A stretch of 64,000 nt of DNA from Betaproteobacteria bacterium (GCA_947453725.1 CANGHH010000012.1:85273-149272); one strand, 5' to 3'. Numbered from the stretch's first letter, positions 1-8,424 are shown. Numbers and translations: made by a program. Notes: generated by a model from the sequence alone, not told the origin.

Positions 1-1
1 T

Positions 2-328
2 GTCGAGCCCGTCGAGGCCGAGGTCGCGCAGGCCCTGCCGGGCAGCTGCTTTCTGGTGCTGACCCACAGCCACGAGCTGGACCTGGCGATCACCCAGGCC
101 GTCCTGGCGCGCGGCGATTTCGCCTGGTTCGGCCTGATCGGATCGCTGACCAAGCGGGCCCGCTTTGCCCGCCGCCTGCGCCAGCGCGGGCTGGACGACG
201 CGCTGATCGCGCGGATGGTCTGCCCGATCGGCCTGCCCGGCATCAGCGGCAAGGAGCCGGCGGTGATCGCGGTGGCGGTGGTGGGGCAGTTGCTGGCCTT
301 GGCCTCAGGCCGCCAAGTTGCGCGATGA
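2..328 (+). CDS. xdhC: XdhC-family protein, C-terminal part (cut by window edge)
   Basis: The reading frame is open from the first bases of the window, so the gene begins upstream; 108 residues of its C-terminus are present. It has the Rossmann-type end of XdhC/CoxI proteins: THSHELD, then LIGSLTKRARF, then CPIGLPGISGKEPAVIAVAV. XdhC binds molybdenum cofactor and helps load the sulfurated form into xanthine dehydrogenase. The neighbouring xdhA and xdhB genes would be expected to the left, outside the window, and the MobA/MocA-like nucleotidyltransferase at 58915 could act in the same cofactor pathway but is far away. The family call is firm; its exact partner enzyme cannot be read from this fragment. 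Confidence 0.85.
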   Translation, partial: VEPVEAEVAQALPGSCFLVLTHSHELDLAITQAVLARGDFAWFGLIGSLTKRARFARRLRQRGLDDALIARMVCPIGLPGISGKEPAVIAVAVVGQLLALASGRQVAR

Positions 329-426
329 TGCGCAGCCCGTGGCGTCTGTAAGCCCGCTGCCAGCCGCCAGGTGCCCACTCCGGGATTCAGATCGGCAAAC
401 CAAACCCCAACTTCAGGAGACAAGAC

Positions 427-1611
427 ATGACCCAACGTGACGTCGTGGTGCTCGGCGCAGCCCGCTCAGCCATCGGAACTTTCAACGGCGGCCTGGCCGA
501 CATCGAACCGGCCGAATTGGCCGGCACCGTGATGAAGGCGGCGGTCGAGCGCTCGGGCGTCGACCCCAAGTCGATCAACTACGTGACGGTGGGCAACACC
601 ATCCCGACCGAGTCGCGTTTCCCCTATGTGGCGCGCGTGGCCAGCATCCAGGCCGGCTTGCCGATGGACAGCGTGGCGATGTCGGTGAACCGCCTGTGCA
701 GCTCGGGCCTGCAGGCCATCGTGACGACGGCGCAGAACATCCTGCTCGGTGACTGCGACTACGGCGTCGGCGGCGGCGTGGAAGTGATGAGTCGCGGCGG
801 CTACCTCAGCGCCGCCATGCGCAGCGGCGCTCGCATGGGCGACAGCAAGATGATCGACATGATGGTCGCCACGCTGACCGACCCCTTTGGCGTGGGCCAC
901 ATGGGCATCACGGCCGAGAACCTGGTCACCAAGTGGGGCATCACCCGCGAACAGCAGGACCAGGTGGCGGTCGATTCGCACCGCAAGGCGGCGGCAGCGA
1001 TTGCCGAGGGCCGCTTCAAGAGCCAGATCGTTCCCATCGTCAAGCAGACGCGCAAGGGCGAAGTCACCTTCGACACCGACGAACACGTGAAGGCCGGCAC
1101 CTCGCTGGAGACGCTGGCCAAGATGAAGCCGGCGTTCAAGAAGGACGGCTCGGTGACGGCCGGCAATGCCTCGGGCATCAACGATGGCGCCGCCTTCTTC
1201 GTGCTGGCCGACGCCGCCGTGGCCGCTGCGGCCGGCCACAAGCCGATGGCCCGCCTGGTCAGCTACGCCGTGGCCGGCGTGCCCAACGAGATCATGGGTG
1301 AAGGCCCGATCCCGGCGACCAAGCTGGCGCTGAAGAAGGCCGGCCTGACGCTGGACCGGATCGACGTCATCGAGAGCAACGAAGCCTTCGCGGCGCAGGC
1401 CATCGCCGTGGCGCGCGGTCTGGAGTTCGACATGAGCAAGGTCAACCCCAACGGCGGGGCCATCGCACTCGGCCATCCGATCGGCTGCAGCGGCGCCTTC
1501 CTGGCCACCAAGGCGATCTACGAACTGCACCGCACGGGCGGCCGCTACGCGCTGGTGACGATGTGCATCGGCGGCGGGCAGGGCATCGCAGCGGTCTTCG
1601 AGCGGCTGTAA
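427..1611 (+). CDS. bktB: Beta-ketothiolase (acetyl-CoA acyltransferase), BktB type
   Basis: A 394-residue thiolase, full length for the family. It condenses or cleaves acyl-CoA and acetyl-CoA, acting in polyhydroxyalkanoate precursor supply or beta-oxidation in the cytoplasm. The nucleophilic Cys lies in NRLCSSG (Cys91), the catalytic His in GHPIG (His350) and the second Cys in CIGGGQG (Cys380). The N-terminal AIGTF, TFDTDEHV and C-terminal GRYALVTMCIGGGQGIAA stretches resemble Cupriavidus BktB more than PhaA. An AGGAGA ribosome site sits about 7 nt before the ATG. It stands alone and ends at a hairpin shared with the convergent glycosyltransferase. The thiolase call is certain; the BktB subtype is likely rather than proven. 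Confidence 0.9.
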   Translation: MTQRDVVVLGAARSAIGTFNGGLADIEPAELAGTVMKAAVERSGVDPKSINYVTVGNTIPTESRFPYVARVASIQAGLPMDSVAMSVNRLCSSGLQAIVTTAQNILLGDCDYGVGGGVEVMSRGGYLSAAMRSGARMGDSKMIDMMVATLTDPFGVGHMGITAENLVTKWGITREQQDQVAVDSHRKAAAAIAEGRFKSQIVPIVKQTRKGEVTFDTDEHVKAGTSLETLAKMKPAFKKDGSVTAGNASGINDGAAFFVLADAAVAAAAGHKPMARLVSYAVAGVPNEIMGEGPIPATKLALKKAGLTLDRIDVIESNEAFAAQAIAVARGLEFDMSKVNPNGGAIALGHPIGCSGAFLATKAIYELHRTGGRYALVTMCIGGGQGIAAVFERL

Positions 1612-1625
1612 GCCGCCGCAGCGGG

Positions 1626-1655
1626 GCCCGGACACCGCTCTGCCGGTGTCCGGGC
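1626..1655. terminator. Terminator-like hairpin between convergent genes
   Basis: A perfect 12-bp inverted repeat (GCCCGGACACCG at 1626-1637, loop of 6 nt, complementary arm at 1644-1655) lies in the 45-bp gap between the thiolase and the convergent glycosyltransferase. It is followed by only two T residues, so the U-tract is poor. The position between two converging genes makes a shared terminator the likeliest role. Confidence 0.6.
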
Positions 1656-1656
1656 T

Positions 1657-2769
1657 TCAGTGCAGGAGCATGTGGTCGCTGGACACCGAGCCCAGCTTGT
1701 CCAGGCCGTTGCGCCGCAACTCGTCCGGGTGGTGGTGCCCACCCGGCAGCCAGCGCCGCAGGTAGCAGGTGGCGGTGAAGCCCGCCCACTTGAAGCCGGG
1801 CAGCACCGCCAGGCCCTGCGCCGCGTAGTGGCTGGCCAGCGCCCACAGGTGCAAGGCCGCCAGTTCGGTCGCGACGTGCTTGAGCGCATAGCCCTTGTGG
1901 CGTCGCCCATAGGCGCGCAGCTGCGGCGACTTCAGGAACAGCGTGGCCTTGTCCATCACCCGGACCTGCCACAGCCGGCGCTCGACGATGCTCAGGCCGG
2001 TGGTGACACTGCAGGCTTGCTGCGCGTCGGGCACATGGTGGCGCGCCGTGATGGCCGGGTGGTGCAGCAGGTGGGCAGCGTTGTCGAGCAGTCGCAGGAA
2101 GAGGTCGCGGTCGCTTTCCCAGCGGATCGACTCGTCTCGGCCGCCCACGCGGATGAAGAGTTCGCGCCGCACCATCAGGCGATTGCAGTGGCAGAAGCCG
2201 TCGGCCAGCATGGCTTCTTCGATGTCGAGCGCGTAGGCGCCCGCGCCATCGGGTCTGCGGCCACGCGCCTGCAGCAGGCCTTCCAGGGCATTCAGCCAGC
2301 CAGCGGTGGCCACCGGCCGGCCGTCGCGCAGGGCTTCCTGGTTGGTCATGTACAGGTCGGTCTGGCGCCCTGCGGCGGCCTCCCGGTCGATGAGGGCCGC
2401 GGCGCGCGTCAAGTGGTCCGGGTCGATCCACAGGTCGTCGTCGTCCAGGAAGCAGACGTAGCTGCCGCGCGCCATGTCGACGCCCTGGTTCATCGCGTAG
2501 GCCGACCCGTGGCCCCGCGGCCGGCCGGGCAGGGTGGTGCTGCGCAGACGGTCACCGATGCGGGACTGGGCGGCGGCGAGCAGCGCGTCGTAGGCCGGCT
2601 GGCAGCCGGGCTGGGGCCCGTCGTTGACCACCACGATCTCGAAGTCGCCGTGGCGCTGCTGCAAGACCGAATCCACCGCCCGCGCCAACAACCCGGGCCG
2701 GTTGCGGGTGCAGATGACAACGCTGAACGGGGGTGCGATCAATGCGGGGCTTCCGGAGCGAGCCCCCAT
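1657..2769 (-). CDS. Family 2 glycosyltransferase
   Basis: A 370-residue GT-A fold transferase. The N-terminal nucleotide-sugar domain starts with FSVVICTRNRPGLLARAV and VVVNDGP, and CFLDDDDLWID near residue 130 carries the acidic metal-binding cluster. It should transfer a sugar from an NDP-donor, but the acceptor and product cannot be told. No membrane helix is obvious. The frame stays open 98 codons further upstream, but that extension would lie over the start of the oppositely oriented gene at 2942, so the ATG at 2769 (MGARSG) is chosen. It is monocistronic, and no other polysaccharide gene lies nearby, which gives no clue to the pathway. Confidence 0.8.
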   Translation of the reverse strand: MGARSGSPALIAPPFSVVICTRNRPGLLARAVDSVLQQRHGDFEIVVVNDGPQPGCQPAYDALLAAAQSRIGDRLRSTTLPGRPRGHGSAYAMNQGVDMARGSYVCFLDDDDLWIDPDHLTRAAALIDREAAAGRQTDLYMTNQEALRDGRPVATAGWLNALEGLLQARGRRPDGAGAYALDIEEAMLADGFCHCNRLMVRRELFIRVGGRDESIRWESDRDLFLRLLDNAAHLLHHPAITARHHVPDAQQACSVTTGLSIVERRLWQVRVMDKATLFLKSPQLRAYGRRHKGYALKHVATELAALHLWALASHYAAQGLAVLPGFKWAGFTATCYLRRWLPGGHHHPDELRRNGLDKLGSVSSDHMLLH

Positions 2770-2941
2770 TGGAACCACCGTGGCTGCGTTGTCGATATCC
2801 CGCAGACCGTGGGTTGGCACCGCAGACTTGAAAAGCGGCGTTACAGAATCGCCCTCGCCGGGCGTTGCGGAGTGGGCCTGCGTACAGACGGTGGCCCTGT
2901 GCGGCATCAAGCTGGGCAAAGTCCGATCCCAGGAGTTCGCC

Positions 2942-3412
2942 ATGATCCATGAGTTGTTGCTCTCTGTGCCCAGCCGCGGTGCCTGCGCCGTGACCCTCGT
3001 TCTGGCCGCCGCGCTGAGCCCGATCCTGGCTGACGCTGCACCGCCGGATGCCGCCGAAGTCACCTACCAGCGCGAGCGTGCCGACTGCCAGGCCGGCCGG
3101 ACCCAGCAAGACCTGAAGACCTGCCTGCGCGAGGCCGTGTCGGCGCGCGATGCCGCCCGCAAGGGCCTGCTGACGACCGAGTCCCCGCAGGTTCTCGGCG
3201 ACAACGCGCGGCTGCGCTGCCAGGCCCAGGCCGAGGGCCCTGAGCGTCTGGCCTGCGAACGCATGGCCGGCGGCGCGGGGACGGTGTCGGGCAGCGTGGC
3301 CGGCGGCGGCGAATTGCATCAACTGACGACGGTGGTGCCGCCGAAGCGCGCTGCCACGCCGGCCAAGCCCGTCGTCAAGCCCGCCGCATCGGCGGCCTCG
3401 ACGCCGCCGTGA
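2942..3412 (+). CDS. Small exported protein of unknown function
   Basis: A 156-residue protein that I do not recognise. An AGGAG ribosome site 6 nt before the ATG supports the start. Residues 1 to about 32 form a signal peptide with a hydrophobic core (ACAVTLVLAAALSPILA) and an Ala-rich cleavage region. The mature part has four Cys residues (DCQAGR, TCLREA, RCQAQA, ACERMA) spaced so that two disulfides are possible, and a Pro/Ala/Lys-rich C-terminal tail. It is therefore probably periplasmic. It lies 3 bp before the convergent crotonase gene. Short exported proteins with this Cys pattern are common in Burkholderiales, but I know of no assigned role. Confidence 0.75.
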   Translation: MIHELLLSVPSRGACAVTLVLAAALSPILADAAPPDAAEVTYQRERADCQAGRTQQDLKTCLREAVSARDAARKGLLTTESPQVLGDNARLRCQAQAEGPERLACERMAGGAGTVSGSVAGGGELHQLTTVVPPKRAATPAKPVVKPAASAASTPP

Positions 3413-3414
3413 TT

Positions 3415-4185
3415 TCAGCGCCCTGAAAAGCGCGGCGTGCGCCTGTCCTTGAAGGCGGCCAGCGCTTCACGCAGGTCGGCGCTGGCCGCGCAGGCGGCCT
3501 CGCGTTCGCGCATGGGGCCGACGTTGAATTCGCCCCGGGCGATCTCGTTCAGCGACTGCTTCATGCCGGTCACGGCCAGCGGCGCGCCGGCCAGCAGGCT
3601 GGCGACGACGCCGTCGACCTGCGCGTCCAGCGCCGCCGGCTCGGGCGCGGCGTCGAGGTAGCCGATGCGCAGCAGTTCGGCGGTGTTCAGCGTCGGCGCC
3701 AGCAGGAACAGCCGCTTGGCGGCGGCCAGACCCAAGCGCGACACGTAGCGTTGCAGGCCGCTGGGGTAGTAGTGCAGGCCCAGGTGCGCGGCCGGCATGC
3801 GCAGTTCCATGCCCTGCACGCCGATGCGGAAATCGCAGGCCAGCGCCAGGTCGGTGGCGCCACCGTAGACGCTGCCGTTGAGCCGCGCCACGGTCGGCAA
3901 GGGCAGCGCTTCCAGCGCGTCCACCGTGTGCTCGAAGAGTTGCGGGTCCTGCAGCGCGGCGTCGGTCTGGCCCAGTTCGTCCAGGTTGAAGCCGGCGCAG
4001 AAAGCGCGGCCCGTGGCTGTCAGCACCAGCGCGCGAACGCCGGGCGCGCTGCGCAACCGGCGCAGGTGGTCGCGCAGCGCCTGCAGGTCGGCGCGGTGCA
4101 GCCGGTTCAGGTGGCGCGGGCGGTTCAGCGTGATCGTCGCGCGGCCGGCCTCGTCGATGGCCAGCGTCGGTGCGCCTTCAACCAT
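3415..4185 (-). CDS. Enoyl-CoA hydratase/isomerase (crotonase) family protein
   Basis: A 256-residue crotonase-fold protein. The oxyanion-hole segments are visible: [13 protein letters not shown] around residues 60-72 and [20 protein letters not shown] around 104-123. The two glutamates of classical enoyl-CoA hydratase are not conserved: the GGxxE position reads GGATD, and the PE position of the second motif reads PAAHLG. It may be an isomerase, decarboxylase-like or hydrolase member rather than a hydratase. Its ATG overlaps the end of serC by 8 bp, so the two are translationally coupled, although no metabolic link between serine synthesis and acyl-CoA chemistry is evident. The family is firm; the reaction is not. 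Confidence 0.85.
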   Translation of the reverse strand: MVEGAPTLAIDEAGRATITLNRPRHLNRLHRADLQALRDHLRRLRSAPGVRALVLTATGRAFCAGFNLDELGQTDAALQDPQLFEHTVDALEALPLPTVARLNGSVYGGATDLALACDFRIGVQGMELRMPAAHLGLHYYPSGLQRYVSRLGLAAAKRLFLLAPTLNTAELLRIGYLDAAPEPAALDAQVDGVVASLLAGAPLAVTGMKQSLNEIARGEFNVGPMREREAACAASADLREALAAFKDRRTPRFSGR

Positions 4186-5260
4186 GGCGGGCCTCGAAGT
4201 CCTTCATGTAGTCGACCAGCGCCTGCACCCCGGCCAGCGGCATCGCGTTGTAGATCGATGCCCGCATGCCGCCGACGATGCGGTGGCCCTTCAACTGCAC
4301 CAGGCCGCGTTCTTCGGCGCCTTGCAGGAAGGTCGCGTCCAGCGCCGCGTCGTGCAGGAAGAAGGTCACGTTCATCAGACTGCGGCAGTCGCGCGCGACC
4401 GGCGTCCGGTAGAAGGGCGTGCTGTCCAGGTGGTCGTAGAGCAGTGCCGCTTTGCGGCGGTTGTGGGCTTCCATCGCCACCAGACCACCCTGGGCCTGGA
4501 TCCACTTGAAGACCAGCCCGGCGATGTAGATCGCATAGGTCGGCGGCGTGTTGAACATGCTGTCGTGGTCGGCCACCACCTGGTAGTCGAAGGCGCTGGG
4601 CGTGCAGGGCAGCGCCTGGCCGATCAGGTCGTCGCGGACGATGACGAGGGTCAGCCCGGCCGGACCGATGTTCTTCTGCGCGCCGCCGTAGATCAGCCCG
4701 TAGCGCGACACGTCGACCGGCCGCGACAGGATGCTGCTGGACATGTCGGCCACCAGCGGTACACCGCCCACGTCGGGCGGCTGGTCGAATTCGACGCCGC
4801 CGATGGTCTCGTTGCTGCAGATGTGCACGTAGGCGGCATCCGGGTCGAGTTGCCAGCCGGCGCGCGGCGGGATGGTCGTGTAGTTCGAGTCCGCGCTGCT
4901 GGCGGCCACATTCACGCCGCCGTATTTGCGCGCTTCCTCGATCGACCGCAGGCTCCAGGCGCCGGTGTCGATGTAGTCGGCGCTGGCCTTGCCGCGCAGC
5001 ATGTTCATCGGCACGATGGCGTTTTCGGCGATCGCGCCGCCCTGCATGAACAGGGTCTTGTAGTTCGCTGGCACGCCCAGCAGTTCGCGCAGCAGGCTGC
5101 TCGCCTCTTCGGCAATGCCCATGAAGGACTTGCCGCGGTGGCTCATTTCCATCACCGAAACGCCGGTGCCGTGCCAGTCCAGCATCTCGTCGGCGGCCTG
5201 CCTGAGCACCGTCTCCGGCAGGGCGGCGGGGCCGGGGCTGAAGTTGAAAACGCGGCGCAT
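4178..5260 (-). CDS. serC: Phosphoserine aminotransferase
   Basis: A 360-residue, full-length class V aminotransferase. It converts 3-phosphohydroxypyruvate to phosphoserine with glutamate, and also serves pyridoxal phosphate synthesis, in the cytoplasm. It begins with [12 protein letters not shown], and the PLP-binding Lys is in [11 protein letters not shown] (Lys196). The phosphate-binding HRGKSF lies near residue 41 and NETIGGVEF near 150. A GGAGA ribosome site precedes the ATG. The downstream crotonase gene overlaps it by 8 bp. The divergent usp gene lies 141 bp away; the FNR-like site in that gap is placed for usp rather than serC. Confidence 0.97.
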   Translation of the reverse strand: MRRVFNFSPGPAALPETVLRQAADEMLDWHGTGVSVMEMSHRGKSFMGIAEEASSLLRELLGVPANYKTLFMQGGAIAENAIVPMNMLRGKASADYIDTGAWSLRSIEEARKYGGVNVAASSADSNYTTIPPRAGWQLDPDAAYVHICSNETIGGVEFDQPPDVGGVPLVADMSSSILSRPVDVSRYGLIYGGAQKNIGPAGLTLVIVRDDLIGQALPCTPSAFDYQVVADHDSMFNTPPTYAIYIAGLVFKWIQAQGGLVAMEAHNRRKAALLYDHLDSTPFYRTPVARDCRSLMNVTFFLHDAALDATFLQGAEERGLVQLKGHRIVGGMRASIYNAMPLAGVQALVDYMKDFEARHG

Positions 5261-5313
5261 GCTGGGGTCTCCGGATCGGCTGGAAAGCCGGCGGATTATC
5301 CGGTGTGGAATCC

Positions 5314-5327
5314 TTGATGGGCGTCAA
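5314..5327 (+). promoter_or_regulatory. FNR/ANR-type operator before the usp gene
   Basis: TTGATGGGCGTCAA differs from the FNR consensus TTGAT-N4-ATCAA at one position. Its centre (5320.5) is about 41 bp upstream of the start site expected from the -10-like TACAGT at 5349-5354, which is the class II activator position. Universal stress genes are known FNR/ANR targets in proteobacteria. The match and spacing are seen in the sequence; oxygen control is inferred. Confidence 0.65.
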
Positions 5328-5348
5328 TGCGACCCAGCTGGCAAAGCC

Positions 5349-5354
5349 TACAGT
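5349..5354 (+). promoter_or_regulatory. Putative -10 element for the usp gene
   Basis: TACAGT matches TATAAT at four of six positions. There is no good -35 hexamer; the FNR-like site occupies that region, as expected for an activator-dependent promoter. The predicted leader is about 40 nt. Confidence 0.45.
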
Positions 5355-5401
5355 GGTCGCAGAGCGCCGGGCCTTCTCCGGTGCGTGCAACAAAGGCCTC
5401 C

Positions 5402-5845
5402 ATGTACAAGCACCTTCTGGTTCCGATTGACGGCAGCGAATTGTCGGAGCAGGCCGCGACGACCAGCCTGGGCTTGGCCGCCGCCCTGGGCGCGCGCATC
5501 ACCGCCTTCGTGGCCGAGCCGCTGCCGCCGCTGCCCAATGAAACCACCAACCCCGGGAGCTACGCCCGCACCGCCGAACAGCACCGCGAGCGCACCGAAG
5601 CGCATGCCCACGACGCGCTGGCCCGTTTCGCGGCGCAAGCGGCCGAGCAGGGCATCCCTTTCGCCGGTGAGTTCCGCCGCACCGGTTCGGTGGATGAAGC
5701 CATCGTCGAGGCCGCCACCAGCTACGGCTGCGACCTGATCGTGATGGTGACGCACGGCCGCAGCGCCTTCGGTGAATTGCTGTTCGGTTCGCACACCAAG
5801 AACGTGTTGTCGCACAGCAAGCTGCCCCTGCTGGTCCTGCATTGA
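5402..5845 (+). CDS. Universal stress protein, UspA family
   Basis: A 147-residue single-domain Usp. It opens with MYKHLLVPIDGSELSEQA, the usual first strand and loop, and ends with THGRSAFGELLFGSHTKNVL. The ATP-binding signature G-2X-G-9X-G-S/T is present except that its first Gly is Val (VTHG), so nucleotide binding is likely but not certain. The open frame extends upstream, but the ATG at 5402 gives the standard N-terminus. The stop overlaps the ATG of the next gene (TGATG), so the two are coupled. An FNR-type site upstream suggests induction under low oxygen. Its role is probably survival or energy maintenance, not an enzyme step that can be named. Confidence 0.93.
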   Translation: MYKHLLVPIDGSELSEQAATTSLGLAAALGARITAFVAEPLPPLPNETTNPGSYARTAEQHRERTEAHAHDALARFAAQAAEQGIPFAGEFRRTGSVDEAIVEAATSYGCDLIVMVTHGRSAFGELLFGSHTKNVLSHSKLPLLVLH

Positions 5846-7110
5846 TGTCCGCGCCCGACCACGCAGCGTCGGACAGCCGCTTGGCTGCCCTGCTGGCCGC
5901 GAGCGGTCTGCGCGCGCTGCGTTTGAAGGGCCGCAGCCTGCTGCCCCTGGTGCAGGGCGGCATGGGGGTGGGCATCTCGGCACACCGGCTGGCCGGTGCG
6001 GTCGCCGCGCTGGGCGCGGTGGGCACCATCAGCAGCGTCGACTTGCGCCGCTTGCACCCTGACCTGATGGCCCGCACAGGCCTGGGAATGGGCCTGGGCA
6101 TGGGCGCGGCGGCCAAGCAGGCCATCGACACGGCCAACCTCGAGGCGATCGACCGCGAGATCGTGGCCGCCCGCCAGCTCAGCGGCGGCCGCGGCCTGCT
6201 GGCCATGAATGTGATGCGCGCCGTCGGCGCCTACGCGGCTTCGGTGAAGCGCGCGCTGGAAGCCGGCATCGACGCCATCGTCGTCGGCGCCGGCCTGCCG
6301 CTGGACCTGCCCGACCTGGCTCAGGATCACCCGCGTACGGCGCTGATTCCGATCCTCAGCGACGCGCGTGGTGTGGCGCTGGTCGTCAGGAAGTGGGAAC
6401 GCAAGAAGCGCTTGCCCGACGCCATCGTCATCGAACACCCGCGGCTGGCAGGGGGCCACCTCGGCGCGGCCCGCGTGGCCGATCTGAACGACCCGCGCTT
6501 CGACTGGGAAAACGTGCTGCCGCAGTCGCGCGCCTTTCTGCGCACGGTGGGCATCGAAGACGAGGTGCCGCTGATCGCCGCCGGCGGCATCGGCAGTTGC
6601 GAGGACATCGCCAGGCTGCAGGCGCTGGGCGCCGCGGCGGTGCAACTCGGCACCGCATTCGCCGTGACCACCGAGTGCGACGCCGATCCGGCCTTCAAGC
6701 GCGTGCTGGCCCAGGCGAAGCAAGAAGACCTGGTCGAGTTCACCAGTGTCGCCGGCCTGCCGGCCCGGGCTGTTGCCACGCCCTGGCTGCGCGCCTACCT
6801 GCAGGCCGAGGCCAAGCTGCAAGCCGTGGCCCACCCGAAGTCGCACTGCACCAAGGCCTTCGACTGCCTGGCGCAATGCGGTCTTCGCGATGGCCTGCCG
6901 GGCTGGGGCCAGTTCTGCATCGACAACCAGCTCGCCGCCGCGCTGCGCGGCGACCTGAAGAAGGGCTTGTACTTCCGCGGCGCGGGCGCCCTGCCTTTTG
7001 GCGAGCAGATTCGCAGCGTGCGTGATCTGATCGAGCGCCTGCTGACACCTGGTTTGCCGGCTGACAGTCGGGCCTTCGCCGCGCACCGCGAGCCCGCCAT
7101 CGCCACCTGA
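5845..7110 (+). CDS. Nitronate monooxygenase-like FMN-dependent oxidoreductase
   Basis: A 421-residue TIM-barrel flavoprotein of the 2-nitropropane dioxygenase/nitronate monooxygenase family. LVQGGMGVGISAHRLAGAV at residues 36-54 and the phosphate-binding AAGGIGSCEDIARLQALGA near 250 are typical, and GGHLG lies between them. The C-terminal part has a Cys group (SHCTKAFDCLAQC), as in a bacterial subgroup sometimes annotated as nitronate monooxygenase, whose true substrate is often unknown. The ATG overlaps the usp stop, so it is likely in the same oxygen-responsive transcript. Fatty-acid-linked reductases of the FabK type are the main alternative. Confidence 0.85.
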   Translation: MSAPDHAASDSRLAALLAASGLRALRLKGRSLLPLVQGGMGVGISAHRLAGAVAALGAVGTISSVDLRRLHPDLMARTGLGMGLGMGAAAKQAIDTANLEAIDREIVAARQLSGGRGLLAMNVMRAVGAYAASVKRALEAGIDAIVVGAGLPLDLPDLAQDHPRTALIPILSDARGVALVVRKWERKKRLPDAIVIEHPRLAGGHLGAARVADLNDPRFDWENVLPQSRAFLRTVGIEDEVPLIAAGGIGSCEDIARLQALGAAAVQLGTAFAVTTECDADPAFKRVLAQAKQEDLVEFTSVAGLPARAVATPWLRAYLQAEAKLQAVAHPKSHCTKAFDCLAQCGLRDGLPGWGQFCIDNQLAAALRGDLKKGLYFRGAGALPFGEQIRSVRDLIERLLTPGLPADSRAFAAHREPAIAT

Positions 7111-7713
7111 AAACGGCCGCTGGCCCGCGCCAGCAACCGGTCGTCCGTGCCATTGCCAGCCACCCGCTGCGAGGCGGTGCCCGGCAACCGCGGTGCTGAA
7201 ATGCCCGGCATGCCTGCCCACCTGGACGTCCTGCCGCCACGGCGCTCTGGCGTGATGCGCCTGCGCTGGTGTGCGCTGGCTGTTCACGCTGGTCTTCTGC
7301 GTCTGTTTGGCCACCGAGGTCTGGGCATGAATCTTCCCGTATCGCCGCCCGTTCTGCAGGTGCAGGACCTGAGCTTTTCCTACCCGGGCCGCCCCGTCTT
7401 CACCGGCTGGTCGGCCAGCTTCAAGCCCGGCCTGACCTGGGTGCGCGGCAGCAACGGCAGTGGTGAATCCACGCTGCTGAAGCTGCTGGCCGGCGCGCTG
7501 CCGCCACTGGCACGCAGCGCAAGGTGGGGCTGGCTGCTGCCTTCGCGGCCGACACGCCATCACGACGCTGGCGCTGGACGACCCTGCGCCGCTTGCACCC
7601 GCCTGACGCTGCGGGCTGGGCGCCACAGCGCGGCAGGCCGGGCGCCGGCGCACTTGCCGCACTGGCAGCGGGGTGCGAGCATCGGCCCATCCCCCAACAC
7701 CCCGGAGACCTCC
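7111..7713. other. 603-bp stretch without an intact gene
   Basis: This is the longest gap in the window. Its middle (7327-7606) holds the remnants of an ABC ATPase gene. Just before, a hydrophobic segment reading RWLFTLVFCVCLATEVWA ends in a stop at 7328-7330 that overlaps the ATPase ATG, which looks like the tail of a lost upstream membrane-protein gene. The last 100 bp hold only the GGAG ribosome site of the next gene. I see no RNA gene or mobile element. Confidence 0.6.
7327..7606 (+). pseudogene. Decayed ABC transporter ATP-binding protein
   Basis: The first 60 codons read like an ABC ATPase: VLQVQDLSFSYPGRPVFTG, then a Walker A region GSNGSGESTLLKLLAG in which the essential Lys is Glu. 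The homology then breaks off. In a second frame from 7512 it resumes as TQRKVGLAAAFAADTP, which fits the segment between signature motif and Walker B, and in a third frame from 7559 as ITTLALDDPAPLAPA, which fits a Walker B strand followed by a stop. About 100 central residues, including the Q-loop, are missing. Point mutation, frameshifts and an internal deletion together indicate a dead gene. The reading of the second and third fragments is inference. Confidence 0.6.
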
Positions 7714-8400
7714 ATGGCCAAGCCCCTGTTCGATGCCGATGCCCTGATCGCCCAGTTCGAGAGCGCCACCGCCAAGCAAGGCGAACAGCTGCGCAAGGCC
7801 ACGACCGAGGCCACGATGTCCGCACTGCAAGGTCGCGAGTTGACCTTGAAGAACATCAAGGACGCGCTGAAGACGGTGGCCGAGGCGGCCAGCACCGGCG
7901 TGGCCAAGAACGCCTTGGCGGGTGCAGCGGGCCTGGGCGGCATGAATCCCGAAGCCCTGCTCGACCAGGCCGTGCACGGCATGGACGATGCGCTGCTGAA
8001 GGCCGTGGACGCCAACCGCACGGCGCTGAACACGCTGATGGCGCAAGGCGCCGACCTGCGCGACAAGCACCTGAGCAAGGCCCTGGGCGACCTCGAGAAG
8101 ATGGAAGACGCGATGTTCAGCGCCGTGAAGAAGGCCGCCGCCGGCGCCGGCGCGCCGATGGCCGGCGCCTGGGGGCCGGTGCTGGAAAAGATGCAGCTCG
8201 GCGGCACGCTGTCGGGCGCCAAGGCGGCCAGCACGGCCGAGGAGATGACCGAGCAGATGCAGAGCGCGATCCGCAACACGCGGGCCGCTTCGGTGCGCGC
8301 TGCGCAAGCACTGGCCGAGAGCTACACGGCCATGGTCAGCGGGGTGCTGGTCGGCATGCAGCAAGCGCTGCAGACCAAGCCGGGCAAGGGCAAGAAGTAA
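7714..8400 (+). CDS. Ala-rich helical protein, unknown function (phasin-like appearance)
   Basis: A 228-residue protein with a GGAG ribosome site before the ATG. It has no signal peptide or membrane helix. It is rich in Ala, Lys, Glu and Gln and is predicted by eye to be almost all amphipathic helix, with a Gly/Ala break near residues 140-155 and a basic tail (KPGKGKK). The frame is open upstream through the ABC pseudogene, but that is not coding. The overall look is that of phasins or other small cytoplasmic coating proteins, and the same chromosome region carries a BktB-type thiolase, but there is no diagnostic motif. I do not recognise it with certainty. Confidence 0.75.
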   Translation: MAKPLFDADALIAQFESATAKQGEQLRKATTEATMSALQGRELTLKNIKDALKTVAEAASTGVAKNALAGAAGLGGMNPEALLDQAVHGMDDALLKAVDANRTALNTLMAQGADLRDKHLSKALGDLEKMEDAMFSAVKKAAAGAGAPMAGAWGPVLEKMQLGGTLSGAKAASTAEEMTEQMQSAIRNTRAASVRAAQALAESYTAMVSGVLVGMQQALQTKPGKGKK

Positions 8401-8424
8401 GGCCAGCGCGCCGGCTGGCCGCGC

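Noticed and set aside
2828..2847. TTGAAA and CAGAAT as a promoter for the small exported protein
   Set aside because: The spacing between the two hexamers is about 10 bp, too short for a sigma-70 promoter.
2770..3063. N-terminal extension of the glycosyltransferase
   Set aside because: The extra 98 codons overlap the start, signal peptide and ribosome site of the opposite gene at 2942 and show no glycosyltransferase features.
7147..7713. A single fused protein of ABC ATPase start and Ala-rich protein
   Set aside because: The frame is open throughout, but homology ends after Walker A, the linking stretch is low in sense, and the Ala-rich gene has its own GGAG and ATG.
5722..8364. An 880-codon open frame on the minus strand
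   Set aside because: It is antisense to the usp, nitronate monooxygenase-like and Ala-rich protein genes, has no motifs and has shadow-type composition.
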